A DNA stretch of 64,000 nt from Kluyvera sp047971185 (GTDB taxonomy: Bacteria; Pseudomonadota; Gammaproteobacteria; Enterobacterales; Enterobacteriaceae), in NCBI RefSeq assembly GCF_047971185.1, contig NZ_JBKDZH010000033.1:62001-126000 (forward strand), given 5' to 3'. The notes under the pieces were generated by a model that saw only the letters and a program-made list of their open reading frames with translations, did no database searches and was not told the DNA's origin. Below, in pieces: positions 42,843-51,901 of this stretch. Every line of letters starts with the position of its first letter. The stretch's first letter is position 1. Position numbers and translations under genes: made by a program.

Positions 42843-42950
42843 TTATTTCCAGCTACGCCAGTGGCTCACGATCGGGCTGACCATCACGCCAGCGATGACG
42901 GGAGCGGCCAGATCGTGCCAGAAAATAACGGCAAACTGCATCAGCGTCAT
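42843..42950 (-). CDS. ldr: Ldr-family type I toxin (small membrane peptide)
   Basis: A 35-codon minus-strand gene starts ATG at 42950 and stops TAA at 42843-42845. The peptide opens MTLMQFAVIFWHDLAAPVIA and ends in a basic SHWRSWK tail. The core IFWHDLAAPVIAG and the length are those of E. coli LdrA/LdrD, toxic inner-membrane peptides controlled by the antisense Rdl RNA. A strong terminator follows. The 300 bases upstream contain long inverted repeats (TTCTTGAA/TTCAAGAA near 42983-43008, TGCGGGGG/CCCCCGCA at 43052-43105), consistent with a structured leader; an Rdl-like RNA would be read on the plus strand here. No start of that RNA can be fixed. Confidence 0.88.
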   Translation of the reverse strand: MTLMQFAVIFWHDLAAPVIAGVMVSPIVSHWRSWK

Positions 42951-43272
42951 ATAGCCGCCTTCTGTTGCAATGGCAACGGTTCACGGCTATTCTTGAACTG
43001 TTGGGGTTTCAAGAACTGCCCCCTTATGTTGCCCGGTTAACGCCAACAATGTGCGGGGGTTTTCTTTTACCCAGCAACAACGCCGCCGGGGATCAAGCCC
43101 CCGCAACACTGCGCCTCACCGGCAAAGCCGGCTTGCCGCGAATTCTACAACCTTTTCCCCTACGCCCCTTTTTATGCTGCTTTTATTGCGAGCACGCTTC
43201 TGAATTTTCGTTCATAAAGACAACCACATCCGCTATGCTGGACCAACATGTTGTTTATTGGTGAATAATAAG
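42951..43272. ncRNA. Leader of the ldr-like gene and probable Rdl-like antisense RNA region
   Basis: No protein gene is called in this gap between the ldr-like gene and ydgC. It holds an eight-base perfect stem TTCTTGAA/TTCAAGAA and a longer TGCGGGGG/CCCCCGCA pairing. By analogy with E. coli ldr/rdl loci, a short plus-strand antisense RNA should overlap the ldr 5' leader. The boundaries are unknown, and the entry marks the region only. Confidence 0.45.
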
Positions 43273-43608
43273 ATGGGGTTGTTAATTAAGGCGCTGCTTG
43301 GGGCGCTGGTGGTGGTGCTGATTGGCATCCTGGCAAAAACCAAAAATTATGCGATTGCCGGGCTGATCCCGCTGTTTCCTACCTTTGCGCTGATTGCGCA
43401 CTATATTGTGGCCAGCGAGCGGGGCACCGAAGCGCTACGGGCGACCATCGTTTTCGGCATGTGGTCGATTATTCCCTATTTTTTCTACCTGCTGTCGCTG
43501 TGGTACTTCACGGGGATGATGCGGCTACCGCTGGCGTTAGCCGGCGCCGTGGCCTGTTGGGGCGTGAGCGCCTGGCTGCTGATTTTCCTGTGGGGGCGCT
43601 TTCACTAA
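43273..43608 (+). CDS. ydgC: YdgC, GlpM-family inner membrane protein
   Basis: The 111-residue protein has four membrane segments, including GLLIKALLGALVVVLIGIL and TIVFGMWSIIPYFFYLLSLW, and matches E. coli YdgC (GlpM family) closely (KNYAIAGLIPLFPTFALIAH). E. coli links it to stress and envelope effects, with no defined biochemistry. The ATG at 43273 is chosen because the extension from 43258 (MVNNK) is absent in the family. It is convergent with folM. Confidence 0.92.
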   Translation: MGLLIKALLGALVVVLIGILAKTKNYAIAGLIPLFPTFALIAHYIVASERGTEALRATIVFGMWSIIPYFFYLLSLWYFTGMMRLPLALAGAVACWGVSAWLLIFLWGRFH

Positions 43609-43611
43609 GCG

Positions 43612-44334
43612 CTAAACCAGCGGCCGCCCGCCGTCGACGGCGAAGGTGCGGCCGGTAACATAGCAGCTGCCGAGAATATAATCGACCAGGTCGATAATCT
43701 CTTTCTCGCCGCCGGCGATTTTCATCAGCGACTTATTCAGCGCCTTTTGCCGATATTCGGCATCGTCACCGTCGTTAAACAGCACCAGCGCCGGGGCGAT
43801 AGCGTTCACCTTCACCTCGGGCGCCAGCTTGCGGGCGAAAGAGCGGGTCATGTTGTCCAGCGCCGCTTTACTGGCGGCATAGGCAATATGTTTATCGCTG
43901 CCGCGTTCCACCACGTAATCCGTGAAATGAATAATGTCGCTTGCGGCGTGCCCGTGGCCGCGCAGCAGTCCCTCCAGCGCGTGGTTCAGCAGGTAGGGCG
44001 CATGCACGTGAATTTGCAGCATGGCGTTGAGCACCTGGCTCAGCGGCGTAGATGGGCTTTCCGCCTGCCAGCCGCTGGCGTTATGGATGATGGCGCGTAG
44101 CCCGGTGCAGTGCGATTTCACCGCGTCAGCAAAAGCATCAATGCCTTCATCGCTGGAGAAATCGGCCTGGAGACATACCGCACCGGCCCGCTGCATCACG
44201 TCGATGGCTGGGTAGTGGGTGCGGTAGCTTAAGATGACCGGCTGCTGCTGGGTGAGAAAATGGTGGGCAAGGGCGAGGCCGATGCGGCGGCCTCCACCGG
44301 TTATCAGAACGGGGCGTGATAGCAAGTTTCCCAT
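43612..44334 (-). CDS. folM: Dihydromonapterin reductase / dihydrofolate reductase FolM
   Basis: The 240-residue short-chain dehydrogenase has the TGGGRRIG nucleotide motif near residue 12, NADPH-preferring basic residues in SYRTHYPAID, and the active-site YAASKAALDNMTRSFARKL with Tyr and Lys near residue 150. FolM makes tetrahydromonapterin and has minor dihydrofolate reductase activity in E. coli. The ATG at 44334 corresponds to the E. coli start; 44346 is an alternative four codons upstream. It ends three bases from the convergent ydgC. Confidence 0.94.
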   Translation of the reverse strand: MGNLLSRPVLITGGGRRIGLALAHHFLTQQQPVILSYRTHYPAIDVMQRAGAVCLQADFSSDEGIDAFADAVKSHCTGLRAIIHNASGWQAESPSTPLSQVLNAMLQIHVHAPYLLNHALEGLLRGHGHAASDIIHFTDYVVERGSDKHIAYAASKAALDNMTRSFARKLAPEVKVNAIAPALVLFNDGDDAEYRQKALNKSLMKIAGGEKEIIDLVDYILGSCYVTGRTFAVDGGRPLV

Positions 44335-44373
44335 CGTTATCTCCATAAGTTTACAGCGATGGGGCTTCGCACG

Positions 44374-45756
44374 TTACCCCATCAACATCCACGTTGCCGG
44401 TACGGCGGCAACCAGAAGTAGGCCAATTAAGGCTAATTCGCGCCGCTTGAGCAGGATATTATCCTGATGCGTGCGGCGCGCATAGAGAAAGACTAACAGG
44501 CCCGGGGCATACAGCACCACCGACAGCAGCAGGTGCATCGGGCCGGACGCATATAATAACCATAAGCCATAAATACAGGCACCGATACCAATCACTTTAT
44601 GCAGCGGACGGCGCGCCACCTTCAGCAGAAACGCCCCGACGAGGAAGTACGGCACGAGGATCATTTCGGAGGCAATGGTCAGTAACGTGTTGTAATCGGA
44701 GCCGGTCAGCCAGATTAACACCAGGCTGGCCTGCACGCTGAGGTTGGTTAACCACAGCGAGGCGGAAGGTGCGTTATTGGCGTTCTGACGGGCGAAGATG
44801 CGCGGGAACGCTTTATGCGTGGCGGCCAGCAGCGGCACTTCCGCAGCCATAATCGTCCAGCTCAGATAGGCGCCGCAAACGGAGATAATCAGCCCAGCGG
44901 CAATGACAATTTCGCCCCAGGAACCCATCATCCGGACCATCAGACCGGCCATCGACGGGTTGCGCATTTCCGCAAGCTCAGGACGCGCGACCACGCCCAT
45001 CGACAGCAGCGTGACCAGCAGATAGACCGCCAGCGCCGAGACTACCGCCAGCAGCGTGGCGCGGCCCACGTCTTTTTTATTGCGCGCGCGCGCCGACACC
45101 ACCACCGCTCCTTCTACGCCGATAAAGACCCACAGCGTGATCAGCATGGTGTTTTTCACCTGTTCCCATACCGGCACGCCAAGATCGAACCCGTGGAAAT
45201 CAAGGGTAAAGGTGTCGCTTTCAAAGGCGATTGCCGCCAGCACGATAAACAGCCCCAGCGGCACCAGCTTGGCCAGCGTCGCGGCCAGGTTGATGCTGGC
45301 GGCCGTTTGTACGCCACGCAGCACAAGGAAATGGACCACCCACAGCAGCACCGAGGCCCCGACAATGGATTGCCAGGTGTTACCGTCGCCGAACAGACGC
45401 AGTTCAGGGGTATCGGTAAAGAAACTCAGCGCGGAAAAGACAATCACCAGATAGGAGACGTTGGCAATCACCGCGCACAGCCAGTAGCCCCATGCGGAAC
45501 AGAAACCAACCAGTTCGCCAAATCCTTCGCGCGCGTAGGTAAAAATACCGCCGTCGAGGTCGGGGCGAATGCGCGTCAGCACCAGCATGGCGATCGCTAA
45601 AAACAGGATGCCAACGCCGGTAATGGCCCATCCGATGAGCAGCGCTGCGGGGCTGGCGACCTCGGCCATGTTTTGCGGCAGACTAAAAACGCCCGCGCCA
45701 AGCATCGAGCTCAGAACCAAAGCGGTCAGGGCGCTCAGCCCTAATTTCTTTTCCAT
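44374..45756 (-). CDS. ydgI: YdgI, putative arginine/ornithine antiporter (APA family)
   Basis: The 460-residue amino-acid permease has about twelve membrane segments, starting with LTALVLSSMLGAGVFSLPQN, the canonical APC helix-1 unwound motif. TLWVFIGVEGAVVVSARARN near residue 218 is a family segment. The protein matches E. coli YdgI, of the basic amino acid/polyamine antiporter subfamily (ArcD-like), inner membrane. Substrate assignment rests on family. A gap of 168 bases separates it from ydgH. Confidence 0.9.
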   Translation of the reverse strand: MEKKLGLSALTALVLSSMLGAGVFSLPQNMAEVASPAALLIGWAITGVGILFLAIAMLVLTRIRPDLDGGIFTYAREGFGELVGFCSAWGYWLCAVIANVSYLVIVFSALSFFTDTPELRLFGDGNTWQSIVGASVLLWVVHFLVLRGVQTAASINLAATLAKLVPLGLFIVLAAIAFESDTFTLDFHGFDLGVPVWEQVKNTMLITLWVFIGVEGAVVVSARARNKKDVGRATLLAVVSALAVYLLVTLLSMGVVARPELAEMRNPSMAGLMVRMMGSWGEIVIAAGLIISVCGAYLSWTIMAAEVPLLAATHKAFPRIFARQNANNAPSASLWLTNLSVQASLVLIWLTGSDYNTLLTIASEMILVPYFLVGAFLLKVARRPLHKVIGIGACIYGLWLLYASGPMHLLLSVVLYAPGLLVFLYARRTHQDNILLKRRELALIGLLLVAAVPATWMLMG

Positions 45757-45890
45757 GTGAATCCTGTCGTGGAAGGAGAAGAACCAGAATATTTATTTGG
45801 CGAAATCGCATAAAAATGGAGGATTGCGCTGAAGGCGGCGATTTTACGGAGAGCGATGCATACATGCAAGAATGTATGAGGGAAATGCAT

Positions 45891-45916
45891 AAAAAAGGCG
45901 GCCTGGGCCGCCTTTT
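45891..45916 (-). terminator. Terminator after ydgH
   Basis: GGCGGCC (45897-45903) and GGCCGCC (45906-45912) form a tight stem flanked by AAAAAA on one side and TTTT on the other. Read on the minus strand, the T-tract follows the stem, ending ydgH. Confidence 0.85.
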
Positions 45917-45924
45917 GCTGTTGC

Positions 45925-46875
45925 TTACTTGTACAGGTCTGCGCTGATGGTGACGTTACCGCCGCGCTCCTGCCACTGGCGAGTAATGTGGTAGTACTTC
46001 GCGCCTTTCTTCGCGGCGCGTTTCGCCACCTGGTAAGAGACTTCGGTCATGTTGCCATAGTTACCGGTGAACTTGACGCTGTCGAACGGAATCATCTGCG
46101 CCGCGGTGACTTTATTCAGCTCTTCAACTTTGGTGCCGTCCGGCAACGTGACGCTGTAACGGCCGCCTTTAGAGGACTGGGTTTCAAAGAACAGGCCCAC
46201 ACCGGTGCCGGAACCCGCTGCTGCGGTGGTGGCGACGCCCGGAATTTCCACTTTTTTCGCCGCTTCGCCACCTTCGGCAAGCAGTTTACGGCCCGCTTCC
46301 GAATCTGCCGGGATGGCGTCCGGGCTTTGCAGAACGCGTTTTTCCGCATCGGCTTTATAGATGTAGGCGGTAATACGCTGGTTGCCACCGTCGTTCGCAT
46401 CGACCTGACGGACGATAAAGAAGGAGGCCGCGCCTTTGGCTTTGGCTGCCTTAGTAATGGCGTCGTTCACTTCCGGCTGGCTGCGGTAGAAGCCCTGCAC
46501 GGTGACGGTATCGTAAGGAACCAGCATGACGGCCTGGTCTTTCGGCAGCTCCATCACGCCGTTGATAACACGGTTTTTCGGTGCGTCGGCTTTTGGCGCA
46601 TCTTCTTTATAGAGGTCAGCCGTGACGCGCCAGTTGCCGCTGTTGCCGTAGTCAGAGGTATCGACTACATAGAAAGAGGCTGCGCCTTCTTTGTCCGCTT
46701 TACGGGACATGGCGTTGACCGCATCGCCAATGGCGGTATAGCGACCGGTGATCACCACGCGGTCATAGGGCTTCAGTGCGGACGCTTGCTCCGGGGTCAG
46801 CTCGGTGGCTGCATGAGCGGACATTGCCGCGGCAGACAGCATGGCGGACACGAGGAGGGTGTTCTTAAGCTTCAT
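45925..46875 (-). CDS. ydgH: YdgH, secreted DUF1471 protein with three repeats
   Basis: The 316-residue protein has a signal peptide (LLVSAMLSAAAMSAHA) and three DUF1471/YhcN-type domains, each ending in a beta strand of the type TADLYK: NWRVTADLYK near residue 95, QRITAYIYK near residue 195 and VTISADLYK at the end. It matches E. coli YdgH, a periplasmic stress-associated protein of unknown role. The ATG at 46875 (MKLKNTLL) is chosen; ten upstream in-frame codons are not conserved. A strong terminator follows. Confidence 0.94.
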   Translation of the reverse strand: MKLKNTLLVSAMLSAAAMSAHAATELTPEQASALKPYDRVVITGRYTAIGDAVNAMSRKADKEGAASFYVVDTSDYGNSGNWRVTADLYKEDAPKADAPKNRVINGVMELPKDQAVMLVPYDTVTVQGFYRSQPEVNDAITKAAKAKGAASFFIVRQVDANDGGNQRITAYIYKADAEKRVLQSPDAIPADSEAGRKLLAEGGEAAKKVEIPGVATTAAAGSGTGVGLFFETQSSKGGRYSVTLPDGTKVEELNKVTAAQMIPFDSVKFTGNYGNMTEVSYQVAKRAAKKGAKYYHITRQWQERGGNVTISADLYK

Positions 46876-47400
46876 AAAAATAATCCTTCGCCTTGCGCAA
46901 ACCAAATTCGGGTCATGTAGTTAATGGGAAAACGTCTGATTATGGCATTGAAATGACGCTACTGTCTGCGTCATTTTTAACTTCAGATGCGAACCCGGTG
47001 ACGGTTTTGGATAACTTTTCCTGATATGTTGAAAAAACGGGCGCTTGACCGGAAAAAGCGGTCAAGCATATGACTTTTTTAAGTTAATGGAATGTTAACC
47101 GCATTATCTCGCCCGCGAAAAATCATGTTTTCCCTCGGAGAAGAAGCGAATTATGAGGCTCGCTACTCAAATCGGGGCAAATATCGCTATTTGTAGCGGC
47201 CGGAACTCCGTATTTGGCATTTAATGCAAAAATAGTGTTTTTCGGCGCTAGATCACAATCGGTATTTTCAGTAGGTTATAGTCAGTTTGTTACTGTTTTA
47301 TTTATTCAGGTTGTTCGCCTGTTAGGTCACTTACGAGTTATCCGCGACAAACTGACAAAACGGCAAACCATCAAATAAGAACCGATATAAGGGAATAGTT
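46876..47400. other. Intergenic region ydgH-pntA
   Basis: This 525-base gap between two divergent genes contains no recognised gene. A perfect stem CTTGACCG (47044-47051)/CGGTCAAG (47059-47066) lies mid-gap with a T-run ten bases later. The AT-rich stretch 47230-47310 (GTTACTGTTTTATTTATTC) probably holds the pntAB promoter. A long pntA leader is inferred. Confidence 0.5.
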
Positions 47401-48930
47401 ATGCGTATTGGTGTACCAAAAGAGAGGTGGGCCCAGGAAACGCGAGTTGCAGCAACGCCGAAAACGGTTGAGCAGCTGCTGAAGCTCGGTTTTAGCGTGG
47501 CCATTGAAAGTGGTGCAGGAAAACTAGCCAGTTTTGATGACGAAGCCTTTGTGCAGGCCGGGGCTGAGATTGTCTCCGGTGATGCTATCTGGCAATCCGA
47601 CGTTATCCTCAAGGTGAACGCACCGCTGGATGAAGAGATTGCGCTGCTGAATCCCGGCACCACGCTGATTAGCTTCATCTGGCCGGCGCAAAACGCCGAG
47701 CTGATGGCAAAACTGGCCGAGCGTAAAATTAACGTCATGGCCATGGACTCCGTGCCGCGTATCTCCCGCGCACAGTCGCTGGATGCGTTAAGCTCGATGG
47801 CCAACATTGCCGGCTATCGCGCGATTGTTGAAGCTGCACACGAGTTTGGGCGTTTCTTTACCGGTCAAATCACCGCGGCGGGTAAAGTTCCACCGGCGAA
47901 AGTGATGGTGATTGGCGCAGGGGTAGCGGGTCTTGCCGCTATCGGCGCGGCCAATAGCCTTGGCGCCATCGTGCGAGCCTTTGACACCCGCCCGGAAGTC
48001 AAAGAGCAGGTGCAGAGCATGGGCGCCGAATTCCTCGAGCTGGACTTCAAAGAAGAAGCCGGCAGCGGAGACGGCTACGCCAAAGTGATGTCCGAGGCGT
48101 TTATCGCTGCGGAAATGGCCCTGTTCGCCGCGCAGGCGAAAGAGGTCGACATCATCGTCACCACCGCGCTGATTCCTGGTAAACCGGCGCCGAAGCTGAT
48201 CACCCGTGAAATGGTCGATTCTATGACCCCAGGCAGCGTGATCGTCGACCTGGCCGCACAGAACGGCGGCAACTGCGAATACACCGTACCGAATGAAATC
48301 TTCATCACGCCAAACGGCGTGAAGGTTATCGGCTATACCGACCTGGCCGGACGCCTCCCGACGCAGTCTTCTCAACTGTACGGCACCAACCTGGTGAACC
48401 TGCTGAAGCTGCTGTGCAAAGAGAAAGACGGCAACATCACTATCGATTTCGACGACGTGGTAGTGCGCGGCGTAACCGTGATCCGTGAAGGGGAAGTCAC
48501 CTGGCCGGCGCCGCCGATTCAAGTGTCCGCACAACCGCAGGCCGCACCGAAAGCCGCGCCCGCGCCACAAGAGCCGGAGAAACCGGCATCGCCGTGGCGT
48601 AAATACGCGCTGATCGCGCTGGTCATCATTCTGTTTGGCTGGCTGGCCAGCGTCGCGCCGAAAGAGTTCCTTGGCCACTTTACCGTTTTCGCGCTCTCCT
48701 GCGTGGTGGGTTATTACGTGGTGTGGAACGTGTCGCATGCGCTGCACACGCCGCTGATGTCGGTCACTAACGCCATTTCGGGGATTATTGTGGTCGGCGC
48801 GCTCCTGCAGATTGGCCACGGTGGCTGGGTAAGCTTCCTGAGTTTTATCGCGGTACTGATCGCCAGCATTAATATTTTTGGTGGTTTCACCGTCACTCAG
48901 CGCATGCTGAAAATGTTCCGCAAAGGATAA
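47401..48930 (+). CDS. pntA: NAD(P) transhydrogenase subunit alpha
   Basis: The 509-residue subunit contains the NAD(H)-binding dI domain (GAGVAGLAAIGAANSLGA at about residue 173; ITSGIDLT-like GRLPTQSSQLYG near 316) and, after the Ala/Pro linker at about residue 385, C-terminal membrane helices (YALIALVIILFGWL, TVFALSCVVGYYVVW and two more). With PntB it uses the proton gradient to reduce NADP with NADH. It is 11 bases upstream of pntB and matches E. coli. Confidence 0.97.
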   Translation: MRIGVPKERWAQETRVAATPKTVEQLLKLGFSVAIESGAGKLASFDDEAFVQAGAEIVSGDAIWQSDVILKVNAPLDEEIALLNPGTTLISFIWPAQNAELMAKLAERKINVMAMDSVPRISRAQSLDALSSMANIAGYRAIVEAAHEFGRFFTGQITAAGKVPPAKVMVIGAGVAGLAAIGAANSLGAIVRAFDTRPEVKEQVQSMGAEFLELDFKEEAGSGDGYAKVMSEAFIAAEMALFAAQAKEVDIIVTTALIPGKPAPKLITREMVDSMTPGSVIVDLAAQNGGNCEYTVPNEIFITPNGVKVIGYTDLAGRLPTQSSQLYGTNLVNLLKLLCKEKDGNITIDFDDVVVRGVTVIREGEVTWPAPPIQVSAQPQAAPKAAPAPQEPEKPASPWRKYALIALVIILFGWLASVAPKEFLGHFTVFALSCVVGYYVVWNVSHALHTPLMSVTNAISGIIVVGALLQIGHGGWVSFLSFIAVLIASINIFGGFTVTQRMLKMFRKG

Positions 48931-48940
48931 GGGGTAACAA

Positions 48941-50329
48941 ATGTCTGGAGGATTAGTTACAGCTGCATACATTGTTGCCGCAATCCTGTTTATTTTCAGC
49001 CTGGCCGGGCTTTCCAAACACGAGACCTCGCAGCAGGGCAACTACTACGGCATTGCCGGTATGGCGATTGCCCTGATCGCGACCATCTTCGGGCCGGATA
49101 CCAGCAACGTGGCGTGGATCCTGCTGGCGATGATCATCGGCGGGGCGATCGGTATCCGTCTGGCGAAGAAAGTTGAAATGACCGAAATGCCGGAGCTGGT
49201 GGCGGTGCTGCACAGCTTTGTCGGTCTGGCCGCGGTGCTGGTGGGCTTCAACAGCTACCTGCAGCATGAAACTGGCATGGAACAGATTCTGGTCAATATT
49301 CACCTGACCGAAGTGTTCCTCGGTATCTTCATCGGTGCGGTCACCTTTACCGGCTCTATCGTGGCGTTCGGCAAGCTGTGCGGCAAGATGTCCTCTAAGC
49401 CGCTGATGCTGCCGAACCGCCATAAGCTGAACCTGGCGGCGCTGGTGGTCTCGTTCCTGCTGATGGTGGCCTTCGTGCGCACCGACAGCGTAGGCACCCA
49501 GGTGCTGTGCCTGCTGGTGATGACCGTTATCGCGCTGGCTTTCGGCTGGCATCTGGTGGCGTCCATCGGCGGGGCGGACATGCCGGTTGTGGTCTCCATG
49601 CTGAACTCCTACTCCGGTTGGGCGGCGGCGGCGGCGGGCTTTATGCTCAGCAACGACCTGCTGATCGTTACCGGTGCGCTGGTGGGTTCTTCCGGTGCAA
49701 TCCTGTCTTACATTATGTGTAAAGCGATGAACCGTTCGTTCTTTAGCGTTATTGCCGGTGGTTTTGGTACCGACGGTTCTTCTACCGGTAGTGATGAAGA
49801 AGTGGGCGAACACCGCGAGATTAACGCGGAAGAAACCGCTGAAATGCTGAAAAACTCCCACTCGGTTATTATCACTCCGGGTTATGGCATGGCGGTGGCG
49901 CAGGCGCAGTATCCGGTGGCCGAAATCACCGAGAAGCTGCGCGCGCGCGGGATCAAAGTACGCTTTGGTATTCACCCGGTTGCCGGGCGTCTGCCGGGCC
50001 ACATGAACGTACTGCTGGCGGAGGCGAAGGTGCCTTACGACATCGTGCTGGAGATGGACGAAATTAACGACGACTTCGCCGACACCGATACCGTACTAGT
50101 TATCGGCGCGAACGACACCGTTAACCCGGCCGCGCAGGACGATCCGAAGAGCCCGATCGCCGGGATGCCTGTGCTGGAAGTGTGGAAGGCGCAAAACGTT
50201 ATCGTCTTTAAACGCTCCATGAATACCGGCTATGCCGGGGTACAGAACCCGCTGTTCTTTAAAGAAAATACGCAGATGCTGTTCGGCGACGCGAAAGCCA
50301 GCGTGGACGCCATTCTGAAAGCGCTGTAA
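48941..50329 (+). CDS. pntB: NAD(P) transhydrogenase subunit beta
   Basis: The 462-residue subunit has membrane helices in the first half (ending around residue 260) and a cytoplasmic NADP(H)-binding dIII domain from about residue 285, with the fingerprint VIITPGYGMAVAQAQYPV and VLVIGANDTVNPAAQD. NTGYAGVQNPLF near residue 428 is also conserved. It completes the proton-translocating transhydrogenase in the inner membrane. GGGG/GGAGG upstream, then ATG at 48941. A terminator follows the stop. Confidence 0.97.
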   Translation: MSGGLVTAAYIVAAILFIFSLAGLSKHETSQQGNYYGIAGMAIALIATIFGPDTSNVAWILLAMIIGGAIGIRLAKKVEMTEMPELVAVLHSFVGLAAVLVGFNSYLQHETGMEQILVNIHLTEVFLGIFIGAVTFTGSIVAFGKLCGKMSSKPLMLPNRHKLNLAALVVSFLLMVAFVRTDSVGTQVLCLLVMTVIALAFGWHLVASIGGADMPVVVSMLNSYSGWAAAAAGFMLSNDLLIVTGALVGSSGAILSYIMCKAMNRSFFSVIAGGFGTDGSSTGSDEEVGEHREINAEETAEMLKNSHSVIITPGYGMAVAQAQYPVAEITEKLRARGIKVRFGIHPVAGRLPGHMNVLLAEAKVPYDIVLEMDEINDDFADTDTVLVIGANDTVNPAAQDDPKSPIAGMPVLEVWKAQNVIVFKRSMNTGYAGVQNPLFFKENTQMLFGDAKASVDAILKAL

Positions 50330-50346
50330 TTACCGCGCGAAAAATT

Positions 50347-50384
50347 AAGGCCGCCATCTTCGCGAGAGATTGCGGCCTTTTATT
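50347..50384 (+). terminator. Rho-independent terminator after pntB
   Basis: AAGGCCGC (50347-50354) pairs with GCGGCCTT (50372-50379), followed by TTATTT. It lies 18 bases after the pntB stop. Confidence 0.88.
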
Positions 50385-50467
50385 TGGTTCATGATTGCCT
50401 TTGGTCAAAAATTGCGCAGTAAAAGGTGTTATACTGCTCTACGTCGTCCAAACCTACAGAGGAAATT

Positions 50468-50656
50468 ATGGATACCTTGTTAACGCCTGCACAACTGGCC
50501 ATCGAATATCTTCGTCGCGAAACCACATCTTTAACCCCCGCACAGTACCTGAAACGCGTTAAGCAGCTTGAGCTGGAATTCGCTGACCTGATGGCGCTTT
50601 CGGCCATTGAACTCAAAGAAGAGATCGATTTTGCCTGGCGACTAGGGCTCCATTGA
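50468..50656 (+). CDS. Small conserved helical protein of unknown function
   Basis: The 62-residue product (start MDTLLTPAQLAIEYL) is charged and helical throughout: SLTPAQYLKRVKQLELEF, DLMALSAIELKEEIDF, ending AWRLGLH. AGAGGAAATT lies right before the ATG, a good ribosome-binding site. I do not recognise a family. It is alone on the plus strand between pntB and uspE, and the good ribosome-binding site, sensible composition and clean stop favour a real gene. Confidence 0.7.
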   Translation: MDTLLTPAQLAIEYLRRETTSLTPAQYLKRVKQLELEFADLMALSAIELKEEIDFAWRLGLH

Positions 50657-50687
50657 GAGATTTCCGGTGAACATCACCACAGGATAT

Positions 50688-50715
50688 AAAAAAACCGGCC
50701 ACTGGCCGGTTTTTC
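50688..50715. terminator. Bidirectional terminator between small gene and uspE
   Basis: AAACCGGCC (50692-50700) and GGCCGGTTT (50704-50712) form a perfect stem with loop ACT, flanked by A and T runs on the two sides, so it works for the plus-strand gene and for uspE. Confidence 0.88.
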
Positions 50716-50730
50716 GCATTACTGCACCGC

Positions 50731-51681
50731 TTAATCGTCTTCGTCGTCGTCCATCTCAACCGGAGTCTGGTAGTCGTGCGGCTTGATGGCAAGCAGGTCA
50801 CAGCGCAGATGGTCAATGACCTGTTCCGCGGTATTCCCCAGGAACGCCGCCGAAATACCGGTGCGGCCGATGGTGCCCAGCACCACGATACCGGCATCCA
50901 GATGGGCCGCCAGATCCGGAATCACCTCTTCAGGTAGCCCTTTCTCGACGTGGGTGAACTTCTCATCGATGCCAAATTTTTGCCTCAGCGACTTCATCGC
51001 CAGCAGGTGCTGACCGCGAATCGCGTCGTTGTAGACGCTAGGGTCGAAATCAGGCAGTTCAATAGCGATATTGATTGGCGTGACCGGGTAGGCACCGACC
51101 AGGTGTACTTCGGTATGGTTGACCTGCTCGGCCAGTTCGATGGTCTCCTGAACCAGCTTTTCGTTCAGCGCGTTGTGGTACTCTTCCTCGCTGGCGAGAT
51201 TGACGGCTACCAGCGCCTTACCGCCTTCCGGCCACGGCTGGTCTTTAACCATCCATACCGGACAGGGGCATTTACGCAGCAGGTGCCAGTCGGTAGGGGT
51301 GAAAATCACCGACTCCAGCTTGTCGTGCTGGTGGGCCATTTTCAGAAGCAAATCGTGACCGCCGCTGATGACCTCCTGGATGATGGCTTCGAACGGACGG
51401 TTATGCCATACCACTTTGATCTCCAGTGGAACGCCGGCTTCCAGGTAGTATTTCGCCTGCTCGCGGATCCATGCGGTGCGCTGGCTAATTACGCCCTGGC
51501 GCATTGCGGTGCGCTCATCAGGAGACAGAAGGGTGGTCATTTCATAGGAAAAGTCATAGATCGGCAAAAAGGCTTTAATGCGGCCGCCAATCCGTTGATG
51601 AAGATACACAGCGCGTCGTAGCGCAGGCTGGTCGTCCTGGTTCGGGTCGATCGCCACGAGCATATTTTGATATCTGGCCAT
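50731..51681 (-). CDS. uspE: Universal stress protein E
   Basis: The 316-residue protein consists of two Usp domains in tandem, the second starting near residue 155 (GGKALVAVNLASEEEYHN). It matches E. coli UspE throughout, including SYEMTTLLSPDERTAMRQG, GLPEEVIPDLAAHLDAGIVV and the acidic tail. UspE contributes to motility, adhesion and oxidative-stress tolerance in E. coli. Start 51681 (MARYQNML) is chosen, nine codons inside the longer frame. It lies head-to-head with the CigR-family gene. Confidence 0.96.
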   Translation of the reverse strand: MARYQNMLVAIDPNQDDQPALRRAVYLHQRIGGRIKAFLPIYDFSYEMTTLLSPDERTAMRQGVISQRTAWIREQAKYYLEAGVPLEIKVVWHNRPFEAIIQEVISGGHDLLLKMAHQHDKLESVIFTPTDWHLLRKCPCPVWMVKDQPWPEGGKALVAVNLASEEEYHNALNEKLVQETIELAEQVNHTEVHLVGAYPVTPINIAIELPDFDPSVYNDAIRGQHLLAMKSLRQKFGIDEKFTHVEKGLPEEVIPDLAAHLDAGIVVLGTIGRTGISAAFLGNTAEQVIDHLRCDLLAIKPHDYQTPVEMDDDEDD

Positions 51682-51901
51682 ACAGGGTCTCCTTACAGCT
51701 GTAACCACAGTTTGTAAGTAAAAGATAACTCATATAGCGGGATTGAAACAGGGGCGAACCTTCGCAAGATCAATAAACAGGATAAATTAACCTTATGCCA
51801 GGCAGCGCGGAAGTTCGATAAATTCAGATTTATTGCGTAGGTTCTTTTGCACAGAATGATATAGATTTCTGGTAGGTTCCCCCGTACACAAGGAAATGAC
51901 G

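Noticed and set aside
42825..43040. 71-codon plus-strand frame across the ldr-like region
   Set aside because: It lies opposite the ldr-like gene and its leader and has no supporting start site or family.
47788..49041. 417-codon minus-strand frame
   Set aside because: Covers pntA/pntB in antisense; content is an artefact of GC-rich coding DNA.
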